A stretch of 64,000 bases of DNA from Bifidobacterium pseudolongum subsp. globosum. Lineage in GTDB: Bacteria; Actinomycetota; Actinomycetes; Actinomycetales; Bifidobacteriaceae. Where the stretch lies: assembly GCF_000741295.1 (NCBI RefSeq), contig NZ_JGZG01000005.1, positions 1 to 64,000 of the forward strand, given 5' to 3'. Position 1 is the first letter of the stretch. Each line of letters begins with the position of its first letter. Positions 28,308 through 37,176 of this stretch are shown here, one piece after another. The notes beneath the pieces are model-generated. The model did not search any database, had not been told where the DNA came from, and saw only the letters and a list, made by a program, of their open reading frames with translations. The position numbers were made by a program, and so were the translations under genes.

Positions 28308-29707
28308 TGCGCAGGCAAGTCACATGCGAGCAGGGAACACTCGAGGGATTGGCGGTGGGCGATCCCTCCATCACAGCCTTCCGTGGAGTGCCGTTCGCCG
28401 CTCCACCAGTGGGGCCGCTGCGTTGGCGACCACCCCAGCCGCCGGCGCCTTGGCAAGGTGTACGGTGTGCGTTCGACGATGCCCCGGCCTGCCTGCAACC
28501 CATTCCGGGAGCGTCAAATCCGTTCTATGACAAGGAATGGGGCATGGATCCCGCCATCCCGCTCGATGAGGATTGCCTGTATCTGAACATCTGGACGCCG
28601 GCATTGCGGGGGAGCGGCGCCGATGCGCGCCTCACCGGCGAACCCCTGCCGGTCATGGTGTGGATCCATGGAGGCGCCTACCAGTGCGGGTGCGCGATGG
28701 AGAAGGAGTTCGACGGCACCGCGCTCGCGCGTCAGGGCGTTGTGGTTGTGTCGGTGGCGTATCGGCTGAACGTGTTCGGATTTTTCTCACACCGCTGGCT
28801 GCAGGAGGAAGCGGAGGAAGGCGCCCCGTATGCGAATTTCGGATGGTTGGACCAACAGGCCGCCCTTCGGTGGGTGCGCCGCAACATCACCGTTTTCGGT
28901 GGCGACCCCACGCGCATATGCGTCTTCGGGCAGTCCGCGGGTGCGGCTTCGGTATTGGCGCAATGCTGCGCGCCGGGTAATGCCGGACTGTTCTCCCGGG
29001 CGATCATGCAATCAGGCGCGGGCCTTGGCTACTTTAATGCAACACTGTGCTCATTGGAATCCGCACAGTCGACGGGCGCAAGGTTGATGCAGCGTTTGGG
29101 GGTAGAAAACCTCGATGAGGCACGGGCTGTCGATGCGCAGACCCTGTTCGAGGGAGCATCTAGGCTTGAGGCGCCTGAAGGTGTGGATCATGCCGCATGG
29201 CCGATGATGGTCAATTGGGTGCCATGTGTCGATGGCGTCTTCATGCCACGGCAGGAGCGCGATTTGATACTTGACGGCCAAACCAAGAACATCGATTTGG
29301 TGGTGGGCGATACACAAGACGAATTCATGGTGTCCGACGGGCAAGGCCATCAGGTGCGGGCTGGCCGCGAAGGCAACCGCCGGCTGATCGCAGCATGGCA
29401 GCATGGTGGCGGTCGCGCACCGTATTATTACCATTTCGATGTGCCGATGCCCGGCGATGACGCGGGCTCCTTCCATTCTTCCGACCTCTGGTTCGTGTTC
29501 GGGACCTTGGGCTCATGCTGGCGACCCATGCGTGGATGCCATGTTGAGCTCTCCCAATGCATGTCACGGTATTGGACGCGTTTTGCGGCGATGGGCGATC
29601 CCAGTGGACCGGGTCTTGTACACTGGGACCGCACCGACATGCATGGCGACCGCTTCCTGCATCTGGGTTTCCCTGTGGAAATGCGCAGTGGGCATCGCGG
29701 CGCATGA
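28304..29707 (+). CDS. type-B carboxylesterase
   Basis: A 467-residue alpha/beta-hydrolase of the cholinesterase/carboxylesterase type. Seen are FRGVPFAAPPVGPLRW, EDCLYLNIWTP, the oxyanion-hole WIHGGAYQCG, and the nucleophile Ser in FGQSAGAASV. The acidic member is probably in the stretch after GDTQDEFM and the His near the C-terminus (FHSSDLWFVF). It is cytoplasmic. Overlap with the SGNH esterase gene points to joint action on ester-decorated oligosaccharides, for example acetyl or feruloyl groups; the true ester is unknown. It converges with a GH43 gene, with stops 12 bp apart and no hairpin between. Confidence 0.85.
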   Translation: MMRRQVTCEQGTLEGLAVGDPSITAFRGVPFAAPPVGPLRWRPPQPPAPWQGVRCAFDDAPACLQPIPGASNPFYDKEWGMDPAIPLDEDCLYLNIWTPALRGSGADARLTGEPLPVMVWIHGGAYQCGCAMEKEFDGTALARQGVVVVSVAYRLNVFGFFSHRWLQEEAEEGAPYANFGWLDQQAALRWVRRNITVFGGDPTRICVFGQSAGAASVLAQCCAPGNAGLFSRAIMQSGAGLGYFNATLCSLESAQSTGARLMQRLGVENLDEARAVDAQTLFEGASRLEAPEGVDHAAWPMMVNWVPCVDGVFMPRQERDLILDGQTKNIDLVVGDTQDEFMVSDGQGHQVRAGREGNRRLIAAWQHGGGRAPYYYHFDVPMPGDDAGSFHSSDLWFVFGTLGSCWRPMRGCHVELSQCMSRYWTRFAAMGDPSGPGLVHWDRTDMHGDRFLHLGFPVEMRSGHRGA

Positions 29708-29719
29708 CTACACCTTGGG

Positions 29720-31279
29720 TCAAGCTCCCATATCCGAGGCATCGTGATAACGGAAGCGCATGAAGTCGGCATGTCCTCCAACATGCTGGGTCGCTTGGGT
29801 GAACAGTGCGAACCGGCATCCTGTGAAATGATCCAGTTTGAACCACAGGCGGTGGGGATGTCCGATCGGTATCCACCCGGCGTCTGTCCGCACAAGGAAG
29901 CGCGCGGTATCGCGCATGTCGGCGTAGTCGATCTCCAAACGGAACGTGACCTGCGGTGACGGCAATGGCAGGGACTCCACTTCAACCGGGATCTCGTCGT
30001 AATGGCGCTCGGCGGTGTTGTCCGGGTGCAGCGCATTGCGTTCCGCCATGATCGCATGCCAAGATCCCTGCCTGCGTGTTATGGCGGCGTATGCGTAGCA
30101 GCCTTGGAATGCGCAGAGCCCGGCGATGTCGCCTTCCATGAGTCCGCTGGCGTCGATGGTCACTTCCGCGGCGCACCGTGGGCCGGTCGTGCGTTGCGTA
30201 AGCGTATTGGTCGCCCGCAGCATGGTGGCCGATACGCGGCTTGTGGCGATGCGGAATGCGCCGGGGCGCGCGGTCACCGACCATGTCTCGTCATGTGGTG
30301 TGTGGTTGAACTGCCAATAGGGGGCCAGATGGATGGTTCCCCTGCTATCGGGCGTGTAGCGGAAATCGTCATTGCCGTTGAGCGGCGCATAATGATGGTG
30401 CGGTTCGGCGGAAGGCGCGCTTTCGACGTATGCCGGAACTCGCCCGTTCACGCCCAATACGGGCATGCCGTCTGTATCGAAATGCATCGGCATGAGCACG
30501 GGTGTCCTGCCCAATGCCCCGCGGTCCTGGAACATGAACGCGTACCATTGGCCATCGGGCGTGTCCACCATGCCACCTTGCGCCACACCTTGGTCATGGT
30601 ATCCCAAGTCGTCATCCAGAATGCAGCGGCCCCGGAACTCACCGTCAAGCGAATCCGCGATGAAACAATCCTCAGTTTTGCGGTGGCCACGGGCGAAATG
30701 ACAGGTGAACAGGTAATACCGCCCATCATGCCGTTGCAGATGGGATCCCTCGTATCCCAGATCCTGATTCGGCAAATCCTGCACGAGCACACGGTCGAGT
30801 CCACCGGCCTTCGGTCCGGACAGATCCACCTCCATCTCGGTCAGCCGCAGTGCGGTGTTGCCGTGAACGATGAACACACGCCCATCGTCAAAGAGCAGCG
30901 AAGGATCGTGGTAGAAGCCCTGGACGATATGATGACGCCATGGACCGCGGGCATCCTCAGCGGTGAACAGATGGGTCGTATGGGTGTCATTCGCGGAGAA
31001 CAACACATGGAATCTGCCGTTGTGCCATCGCAGGGACGGCGCCCACATTCCCTGCCCATACAGGTCCTGATCGTCGTCCAGCATATAGGCGCCCGTGTGC
31101 CCAAGTGTGTGGTAGACATGGCCATACGGTTCCCAATGTGTCAGGTCGAACGACCTCAATATGTCGCATCCGGGCATGAAATGCATCGTGGTGCTCGCCA
31201 TGTAATAGGTATGGCCGACCCTGATGATGTCGGGATCGGGAAAATCCGAATTGAGTATTGGATTCTGGACAACGCTCAT
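29720..31279 (-). CDS. glycoside hydrolase family 43 enzyme (subfamily 12-like), arabinofuranosidase or xylosidase
   Basis: A 519-residue intracellular GH43 enzyme. The catalytic Asp base is in SDFPDPDIIRVGHTYY, the modulator in YHDPSLLFDDGRVF and the acid Glu in GYEGSHLQRHDGRYY. The propeller is followed by a beta-sandwich from about residue 320. MASTTMHFMPGCDILRS differs from the WWPG pattern of the other two GH43 enzymes and fits subfamily 12, many members of which remove arabinofuranosyl side groups. The start at 31279 has GGAGG in good position; the open frame further upstream is not supported. It is transcribed with, or just after, xylB on the minus strand, separated by a hairpin. Confidence 0.88.
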   Translation of the reverse strand: MSVVQNPILNSDFPDPDIIRVGHTYYMASTTMHFMPGCDILRSFDLTHWEPYGHVYHTLGHTGAYMLDDDQDLYGQGMWAPSLRWHNGRFHVLFSANDTHTTHLFTAEDARGPWRHHIVQGFYHDPSLLFDDGRVFIVHGNTALRLTEMEVDLSGPKAGGLDRVLVQDLPNQDLGYEGSHLQRHDGRYYLFTCHFARGHRKTEDCFIADSLDGEFRGRCILDDDLGYHDQGVAQGGMVDTPDGQWYAFMFQDRGALGRTPVLMPMHFDTDGMPVLGVNGRVPAYVESAPSAEPHHHYAPLNGNDDFRYTPDSRGTIHLAPYWQFNHTPHDETWSVTARPGAFRIATSRVSATMLRATNTLTQRTTGPRCAAEVTIDASGLMEGDIAGLCAFQGCYAYAAITRRQGSWHAIMAERNALHPDNTAERHYDEIPVEVESLPLPSPQVTFRLEIDYADMRDTARFLVRTDAGWIPIGHPHRLWFKLDHFTGCRFALFTQATQHVGGHADFMRFRYHDASDMGA

Positions 31280-31321
31280 AGAGGCCTCCGGGGGGTAGGA
31301 ATCGACAATAGGGGATGCCGA

Positions 31322-31355
31322 GTGGTGGGCACAATATGAGGATGGTGCCCACCAC
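31322..31355 (-). terminator. xylB terminator hairpin
   Basis: GTGGTGGGCAC (31322-31332) pairs with GTGCCCACCAC (31345-31355) around a 12-nt loop, between the xylB stop and the downstream GH43 gene on the minus strand. No T-tract is seen, so partial read-through is possible. Confidence 0.6.
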
Positions 31356-31376
31356 CCGGCTTGGACACGGCAAGAA

Positions 31377-32906
31377 TCAGCCGCGGGCCTGCACGTAGGC
31401 CTCGTAGACCTGCGGGGTGGGGGTACCGGTCTGCACCGCGTCGATCGAAATCGGCCAGTCGGGCGCGTCATCTACGCCGCTGAGCACCCAGGCAGCCTGC
31501 CTTGCCGCGCCGATCGCCACATATTCGTCGGTCGCCGGGCACGAGACATCCATGCCCAGGATGCACGGTGCGAGCGTGCGGATCGCCATCGACTTGGCGC
31601 CGCCGCCGATGAGCAGAATCCGGTCGATTTGTGCGCCGAGCGAACGGATGAGCTCCATGCAGTCGCGCTGCGAGCACAACAGTCCCTCCACGAAGGCGCG
31701 CGCCACGTTGCGGCGCTCGGTGTTGCGCAGCGTCATGCCGCTCAATGTGGCGGTGGCGTCCGGGCGGTTCGGTGTGCGCTCGCCGTCGAAATACGGCACG
31801 AGCGTCATGCCACCGGCGCCCGGATGCGAATCGAGCGCGAGCGTGGTGAGCTCGTCGTAGTCCACGTCGAGCATCGCGCGCGCCGCGTCCAGGATGCGCG
31901 AGGCGTTGATCGTGCATGCGAGGGGCAGGAAATGCCCGGTGCAGTCGGCGAATCCGGAGACCGAGCCGCTCAGGTCGTAGACGGGCTGCTCACTGATCGC
32001 GGCCGCCACGCCCGATGTGCCGAGCGAAACGGACACGTCGCCCACGGCCATGCCCAAGCCGAGCGAGGCCATGGCGTTGTCGCCGCCGCCGGGCGCGATG
32101 ATGCATCCGCCGGGCACTTGCGCGCCGGCGATGGATGGGTCCGCGTTGACCGGCGCCACTTGGTTCGGCCCAAGCACGCGGGGCAGCACGATGCGTTCGG
32201 CATGTTCGGTGGCGGCGGCGCCCGGTGTGGTGGCGTCGTCGGGCTGCAGGCCCAGCGCGAGCAGGTCGCGCCGGTAGGTGTTGGAGGCGGCGTCGAAGTA
32301 CAGTGTGCCCGAGGCGTCGGAACGGTCGGTGAACAGGGCGTCGAGATGCGCGTTTTCGCCCGGCTGCACGGGGCCGAAGCCGGCGATGCGCCAGCTCAGC
32401 CAGTCGTGCGGCAGGCAAACGGCGGCGATGCGTGCCGCGTTCGCCGGTTCGTGCTGCGCCACCCACTTGATTTTGGTGAGTGTGTACGAGGCGACGGGGG
32501 AGGAGCCCACGGCCTTCACCCAACGTTCGATGCCGCGCTGGTGCGGGTCCTCCGGTTCGCCGTCGGCCGCCGGCGCGGCGCCGAGCTCATCGATGAGCGC
32601 TTCGGCCTGCGGCGCCGAGCTCGTGTCGTTCCACAGCATCGCGTCGCGGATCACCCGGCCCTGTTCGTCGAGCGCCACCATGCCGTGCTGTTGGCCGCCC
32701 ACGGCGATCGCGGACACATCGTCCAGGCCGCCGGCCTGCGAGGCGGCTTCCTGGAACGCGCGCCACCAGTGCTCGGGGTTGACGGTGGATCCGTCGGGGT
32801 GTTTCGCCTGTCCGAAACGCACCAGTTCGCCGGTCGCGGCGTCGGTGACGCGCACCTTGCAGGATTGGGTCGAAGTGTCGACCCCGGCCACAAGAACTCT
32901 GCTCAT
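31377..32906 (-). CDS. xylB: xylulokinase
   Basis: A 509-residue FGGY-family sugar kinase that phosphorylates D-xylulose to xylulose 5-phosphate, the substrate of bifid phosphoketolase. The N-terminus LVAGVDTSTQSCKVRV is the ATP-phosphate loop; AVGGQQHGMVALDEQGRV and DAMLWNDTS are sugar-binding; and the C-terminal domain carries SLGTSGVAAAI and RILLIGGGAKS. The start at 32906 is selected because AAAGGAG lies nine bases upstream. It reads away from the ROK repressor gene over a short control region with an operator-like palindrome. With xylA, 15 kb away, it completes xylose catabolism. Confidence 0.95.
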   Translation of the reverse strand: MSRVLVAGVDTSTQSCKVRVTDAATGELVRFGQAKHPDGSTVNPEHWWRAFQEAASQAGGLDDVSAIAVGGQQHGMVALDEQGRVIRDAMLWNDTSSAPQAEALIDELGAAPAADGEPEDPHQRGIERWVKAVGSSPVASYTLTKIKWVAQHEPANAARIAAVCLPHDWLSWRIAGFGPVQPGENAHLDALFTDRSDASGTLYFDAASNTYRRDLLALGLQPDDATTPGAAATEHAERIVLPRVLGPNQVAPVNADPSIAGAQVPGGCIIAPGGGDNAMASLGLGMAVGDVSVSLGTSGVAAAISEQPVYDLSGSVSGFADCTGHFLPLACTINASRILDAARAMLDVDYDELTTLALDSHPGAGGMTLVPYFDGERTPNRPDATATLSGMTLRNTERRNVARAFVEGLLCSQRDCMELIRSLGAQIDRILLIGGGAKSMAIRTLAPCILGMDVSCPATDEYVAIGAARQAAWVLSGVDDAPDWPISIDAVQTGTPTPQVYEAYVQARG

Positions 32907-32981
32907 GAGATGACTCCTTTGTTCGTCCGTCCGCCGTGTGTGGGGCACTGCGGCGTGCGTGCGCAGCGTGCGGACAGCCTA

Positions 32982-33006
32982 TATAGTTAGATGAATAAAC
33001 TATAAT
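32982..33006. promoter_or_regulatory. palindromic operator candidate between xylB and the ROK gene
   Basis: TATAGTT (32982-32988) and AACTATA (32998-33004) form a perfect 7-bp inverted repeat with a 9-bp spacer. A plus-strand -10 TATAAT (33001-33006) overlaps its right arm, and on the minus strand TATATAG overlaps the left arm. The sequence TATAGTTAGA recurs before xylA, supporting binding by the ROK repressor at both places. Confidence 0.65.
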
Positions 33007-33098
33007 GGGTAGTGTAGCATACGATGTGTTGGCGGGGAAACGCCACGCGGGTCGGAGAGCGGCTGCACTGTCGGGCCGGAGCAAACAAGGAGTGTCTT

Positions 33099-34319
33099 AT
33101 GACGGTTCTCAAGCGCATCAACCAGGATGACCTACGCAACCACAACCTATCCGTGGTGCTCAATACGATGCTCCGTTCCACAAGCGCCTTCAGCCGTGCC
33201 GACCTTGCCAAGGAGACTGGCCTCACGAAAGCCACGATGTCGCTACTCGTCTCCATGCTCCTCTCGCACCACATCGTCAAGGAGGGCGCGCCGCTTGTCC
33301 AGTCGGTGTACGGGCGCCCCAGCACGCCGCTAAGCATCGCGGGCGGCAGTGTGTGCGGCATCGGCATCCAGATTAATACCGATGGTTATGGCTATGTGGT
33401 GCTCGACCTCGATGGCAGTGTCGTGGCCGAACGCTGGATCGCGCGCGACCTGCACGACGCCGACGCCGATGCGCTGTTCGACGAGCTTGACACCATGCTC
33501 ATCGAGCAGGAGAAGACACTGCGCGCGCAGAACTATATGATCGCCGGCGTCGGCCTTGCGTTGCCCGGTCTGGTGACCGAGGACGGCCATCTGCTCATGG
33601 CGCGCAACCTGGGGTGGGAAGACCTCGACCTGAGCCGTTTCGACCTGGTCCGCCGGTTCGACGTGGTGGTGGCGAACGAATCGAACATGGCTGCCGTGGC
33701 GCAGCTGCCGGGGTATGCCACGCAGCGCACCGACGAGGGAATCGTGGGGCCGAACGGATCGTTCCTGTATGTGTCGACCGACATCGGCATTGGCGGCGCC
33801 ATTGTGCGCGGGGGACGCGTGGTCACCGGCGACCATGGCTTCGCCGGCGAGATCGGCCATCTTTCGGTGCAGATGGATGGGCCCGTCTGCCGTTGTGGCC
33901 GCCGCGGCTGCGTCGAAGCCTACGCCGGCCGCCGGTCCATGGTAGAGGCCGCCGGCGTGGCCGAAGGCAATGCCGCTGTCTCGCAGGAGGCGCTCGACGA
34001 ATTCGGCAGGCGCGTGCAGGAAGGCGATCCGGTCGCCACGGCGGTGTTCGCCGACGCCGGGCATGCCATGACGTCGATGCTCACGTCGGTCATCAATCTG
34101 GCCGATCTCGATACCGTGATCATCGGTGGCAGTTGGTCGCGTGTGCCCGCGGATGTGCTGGCGCGCATGGCGGCGCGCATCCAGGAGCGCATCCTCGCGC
34201 GCGGCACGCTCAATGTGCGCCTGCTGCGCGCTTCGGTCATCTCGCGCCCGGCGCTGTTCGGCGCCGCGCAGACCGGATTGCGCAATTTCATCGACGATCC
34301 GCTGCGCTACCTCGGATGA
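33099..34319 (+). CDS. ROK-family transcriptional repressor, XylR-like
   Basis: A 406-residue regulator. The N-terminal winged helix-turn-helix is at about residues 15-75 (AFSRADLAKETGLTKATMSLLVSMLL), and the ROK sugar-kinase-like domain follows with IAGVGLALPGLV, DIGIGGAIVRGG, GEIGHL and the zinc site CRCGRRGCVEAY. ROK proteins with an HTH usually sense xylose or other monosaccharides. The start at 33099 has AAGGAG eight bases upstream. Its position beside xylB and the shared operator-like sites before xylA suggest control of both xylose genes. It is distinct from the LacI regulator that faces the importer. Confidence 0.92.
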   Translation: MTVLKRINQDDLRNHNLSVVLNTMLRSTSAFSRADLAKETGLTKATMSLLVSMLLSHHIVKEGAPLVQSVYGRPSTPLSIAGGSVCGIGIQINTDGYGYVVLDLDGSVVAERWIARDLHDADADALFDELDTMLIEQEKTLRAQNYMIAGVGLALPGLVTEDGHLLMARNLGWEDLDLSRFDLVRRFDVVVANESNMAAVAQLPGYATQRTDEGIVGPNGSFLYVSTDIGIGGAIVRGGRVVTGDHGFAGEIGHLSVQMDGPVCRCGRRGCVEAYAGRRSMVEAAGVAEGNAAVSQEALDEFGRRVQEGDPVATAVFADAGHAMTSMLTSVINLADLDTVIIGGSWSRVPADVLARMAARIQERILARGTLNVRLLRASVISRPALFGAAQTGLRNFIDDPLRYLG

Positions 34320-34482
34320 GCGCGCACGCACTCCATCTCAATATGCAGTTCGCATAGTGGCCGTCTCGCGGTGCGGTGCTACGCTGTCTTGCGGCGTCCC
34401 CGTCCGAGCTGCGCAGGTCAAGGGACGTCGGCAGATCGCCAAAGTCATGCTGTGCGCAGTGCCGTGAGGAAGAGGGACTTCC

Positions 34483-35142
34483 ATGGTCGACCATACCCAA
34501 CAACCAACCCCTGTCCGTTCCCGCGTCCGCCTGCGCTGGACGCCCGCCGACATCGCCGTGGCCGCCGCGCTCGGCGTGGCCGCCGGCATCATCTTCTGGG
34601 GATTCAATTTTGCATACAGTTCGATTTCGCCGGTCCTGGGAGGCCTGCTGCCGGGATTCGCGAGTATCCTGCACGGCGTCTGGTATTTCTCCGGTACGCT
34701 CGCCGTGCTCATCCTGCGCAAGCCCGGATCCGCGATCTTCGTCAACCTGGTGGGCTGCGCGGCCGAGATGGTGCTCGGCAACAGCTTCTCGTTCGGGTTC
34801 ATCTTCTTTTCGGCGGCGCTGCAGGGCCTGTTCGCCGAATTGCCGTTCGCCGTCACGCGCTACCGCGTGTTTAATCTGCCGATGGCCATGCTTTCGGGCC
34901 TGTGTACGGGCATCGAATACGGCGTGTACCTGATGCTGTTCCGTTACCAAGGGGTGGCATGGTTCAGCCCGCGCGGCATCATCCATATGATCAGCGAAGT
35001 GGTGGGCGGTGTGTTGATCGCCGGCGTGTTCTCGTGGTTCCTGTATATCGCCATCGCCAAGACGGGCGTGCTCGACCGCTTCGCCTCGGGGCGCGCGGTT
35101 CGTTTCGCCGACCGACAGAAGGCCGTGCAACCGCTCGACTGA
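34483..35142 (+). CDS. ECF transporter substrate-binding component, YkoE family
   Basis: A 219-residue integral membrane protein with about five to six helices, starting at residue 21 (ADIAVAAALGVAAGIIFWG). It fits the YkoE family of energy-coupling-factor S components, linked to uptake of hydroxymethylpyrimidine or another thiamine precursor. Typical YkoE genes sit beside an ATPase and a T component; none is here, so it must use a shared ECF module encoded elsewhere, or the neighbours were lost. The ATG follows GAGGAAGAGGGA. I saw no TPP riboswitch in the 163 bp upstream. It is not obviously connected with the xylose genes. Confidence 0.8.
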   Translation: MVDHTQQPTPVRSRVRLRWTPADIAVAAALGVAAGIIFWGFNFAYSSISPVLGGLLPGFASILHGVWYFSGTLAVLILRKPGSAIFVNLVGCAAEMVLGNSFSFGFIFFSAALQGLFAELPFAVTRYRVFNLPMAMLSGLCTGIEYGVYLMLFRYQGVAWFSPRGIIHMISEVVGGVLIAGVFSWFLYIAIAKTGVLDRFASGRAVRFADRQKAVQPLD

Positions 35143-35168
35143 GCTGCGTTCCGTTCCATATTGTGCAT

Positions 35169-35201
35169 GCATGACGCCCGCCCCTAAGGTGGGCGTCATG
35201 C
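35169..35201 (+). terminator. hairpin after the YkoE-type gene
   Basis: GCATGACGCCC (35169-35179) pairs with GGGCGTCATGC (35191-35201), 26 bp after the stop. A short T-poor tail follows. Confidence 0.65.
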
Positions 35202-35336
35202 GTACGCGCGTATCACTACGCAAGATGGATTGTGCGCGGAAAGTACGCCCACGGCATACACTGGAGTTGATCGTGCCCATGGCCCAGTGTCTGGGCGCGC
35301 GCCTGAGAATGAGCGGAGAAGAAGTAAGGAAGGCTC

Positions 35337-36245
35337 ATGCTTGACGATCGCACAATCCTGTACGCATCGCACGAACCGGGTACGCAGACCGAGCTGATCA
35401 ATCCCAATGAAATCGCGGCCATGGCAAAGAAGCCGGCCCCACGCAAACCTGACCACGAGGACGACCATCCGATGTATGTGCGCATGGTCCTCGGGTCGCT
35501 CGCTGTGCTCGCGGTCTTCGCGCTGATCATCGTCGGCATCATGTTCGCCAACCAGCGCCGCGAACAGCAGGTCGCGCTGTACCGCACGCAATGCGAACAG
35601 GCGATGAGCGGACTTGAAAGCAAACGCACCGCCTACACCCAGCTGCGTGAGGGCGAAGGTGCGCAGGCCGGCGCCATATCCGATATCCAAGTGGACAACG
35701 CCGCCACAATCCGTGCGCTCGACGAACAGCTCAGCGCAACGATGCCCGAGCTCATCACATGCGACGTGGCCAATGCCGCACAATACCACGACCGTCTGCA
35801 GCTGATCGACGAGCACAGCGAATGGTTCGACACGCATACCGCATCGCTGCAATCCGCGGTGGATGGCGTCACGGCGTCCAAGCGGAGCAAGGATCTGGCG
35901 GACCGCCGCGAGACGTTCAGCGCGACGCTGCGCGAAGTGCAGACGACGCTCGACCTGACGCGCGGCAACGTGGCCGACAACGTGACATGGGACGATTTGT
36001 CGAAACTGCTCGCCTCGGCGCAGCAGGCGCATGACGCGGGCGATATGGAGCACATAGAGGCGCTCGAGGGCGAACTGAGCGCGGCTGTGGACCGTGTGAA
36101 TGCCTCACGCGACCAGAAAATCGCCGACGACGAACGGAAAGCCGCCGAACAGCAGCGCCGCGCCGCCGAAGAGAAAGCGAAGCAGGAGCAGCAACGCGCC
36201 GAACAAGACAAGCAGAAACAACAGAACCAGCAGAAGAAAGACTGA
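35337..36245 (+). CDS. single-pass membrane protein with coiled-coil tail, unknown function
   Basis: I do not recognise a family. The 302-residue protein has a 47-residue polar N-terminus, one helix at about 48-70 (MVLGSLAVLAVFALIIVGIMF), and an extracytoplasmic part that is mostly helical. Two cysteines (in RTQCEQ and ITCDVAN) could form a disulfide. The last 70 residues are an Arg/Glu/Gln/Lys-rich coiled coil (KAAEQQRRAAEEKAKQEQQR). No enzymatic motif is seen. The start at 35337 follows GGAAGG. It is followed by rpmE after 213 bp and is probably its own unit. Composition is similar to cell-envelope scaffold proteins, but that is weak evidence. Confidence 0.7.
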   Translation: MLDDRTILYASHEPGTQTELINPNEIAAMAKKPAPRKPDHEDDHPMYVRMVLGSLAVLAVFALIIVGIMFANQRREQQVALYRTQCEQAMSGLESKRTAYTQLREGEGAQAGAISDIQVDNAATIRALDEQLSATMPELITCDVANAAQYHDRLQLIDEHSEWFDTHTASLQSAVDGVTASKRSKDLADRRETFSATLREVQTTLDLTRGNVADNVTWDDLSKLLASAQQAHDAGDMEHIEALEGELSAAVDRVNASRDQKIADDERKAAEQQRRAAEEKAKQEQQRAEQDKQKQQNQQKKD

Positions 36246-36458
36246 GCAGCCGCACCGGTTCGCTGTGGGGTCGGGAATACCACAGCGGCCAAGCTGTTGG
36301 ATAATAATGGCGAGGCTACAGCGTGTGCCGGCAGGGCATACGAAGTGGCTTTTGCCTGCGGCCCCCGTCCAACGGGGTCGTACAATGGCATGTATCCGGT
36401 TCACGCCTGCCATTGGGGCATGGCGACCCGGGTCCCCCGTATCTTTAGGAGACAAATT

Positions 36459-36671
36459 ATGCAGCAGGGTATCCATCCTGATTATCACGCAGTGCAGGTC
36501 ACTTGCTCGTGCGGTAACACTTTCGTCACCAAGTCGACCGCCAAGGGCGATCACATGACTGTTGACGTGTGCTCGAAGTGCCACCCGTTCTACACCGGCA
36601 AGCAGAAGATTCTCGACACCGGTGGCCGCGTGGCCCGCTTCGAGAAGCGCTACGGCAAGAAGAGCAACTGA
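36459..36671 (+). CDS. rpmE: 50S ribosomal protein L31, zinc-binding form
   Basis: The 70-residue ribosomal protein L31 of the type that binds zinc. The four metal ligands are CSC in VTCSCGNTF and CSKC in [13 protein letters not shown]. The protein begins [13 protein letters not shown], as expected, and ends in the basic [20 protein letters not shown] precedes the ATG. A very strong hairpin follows. A T-rich -10-like element (GGATAATAATGG, about 36297-36308) lies upstream. No zinc-free paralogue is seen in the window. Confidence 0.96.
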   Translation: MQQGIHPDYHAVQVTCSCGNTFVTKSTAKGDHMTVDVCSKCHPFYTGKQKILDTGGRVARFEKRYGKKSN

Positions 36672-36683
36672 TTCTTCCGTGTG

Positions 36684-36721
36684 GTATGAAAACGCCAGCC
36701 TTCGGGCTGGCGTTTTCATAC
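36684..36721. terminator. 17-bp hairpin with TTCG loop after rpmE
   Basis: GTATGAAAACGCCAGCC (36684-36700) pairs perfectly with 36705-36721 around TTCG. The arms carry AAAA and TTTT, so it can terminate in both directions. Confidence 0.85.
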
Positions 36722-36953
36722 GCCAGGAACCCATCTCGCGCTTCATCGTGCCCCCATGTGCGTATGCCCACGACGTAGTAGGCCCATAGCCTAAGCCTAA
36801 GTTCCCTGTAAGCCTACGCATGGCTATATTGTCGCGGAAACCGTGCAAGTCGCGTATTTTCAGACAAAATGGGCCGGTTGTCGGTCGTGCTGCTAGACTA
36901 ATGCCGTTGGCCGCATTCGGTCGCGGGGGTCCCCGTACGGCGCGGCGCAACGT

Positions 36954-37027
36954 GGGGCCTTAGCTCAGTCGGTTAGAGCATCGGACTCATAATCCGCCGG
37001 TCCAGGGTTCAAGCCCCTGAGGCCCCA
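36954..37027 (+). tRNA. tRNA with CAT anticodon, Met or Ile2
   Basis: A full 74-nt cloverleaf: acceptor GGGGCCT/AGGCCCC, D-loop TAGCTCAGTCGGTTAGAGC, anticodon loop CTCATAA, T-arm CAGGG-TTCAAGC-CCCTG and discriminator A. CCA is not encoded. There is one mismatch at the base of the anticodon stem (27:43). The anticodon CAT fits elongator Met or the Ile2 tRNA modified by TilS; the GGGGCCTTAGCTCAG start resembles Ile2 tRNAs more, but I cannot decide. A TAGACT-type -10 lies at 36894-36899. Confidence 0.93.
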
Positions 37028-37176
37028 CTTTCCTTTCGCCACCGGTGCAAGCGGTACAGACTACCCACTTGGATAGGATGAAGCAGTTTGGTTATGAACG
37101 CACCGCGCGCACGCATGACGAATGCGGGCATAAGGCCGATTCGCACGGCGCACAGAGAAAAGGCACACAAGACCAT

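Noticed and set aside
34320-34482. TPP riboswitch before the YkoE-type gene
   Set aside because: The conserved CTGAGA and GGGA-type thi-box segments are not present.
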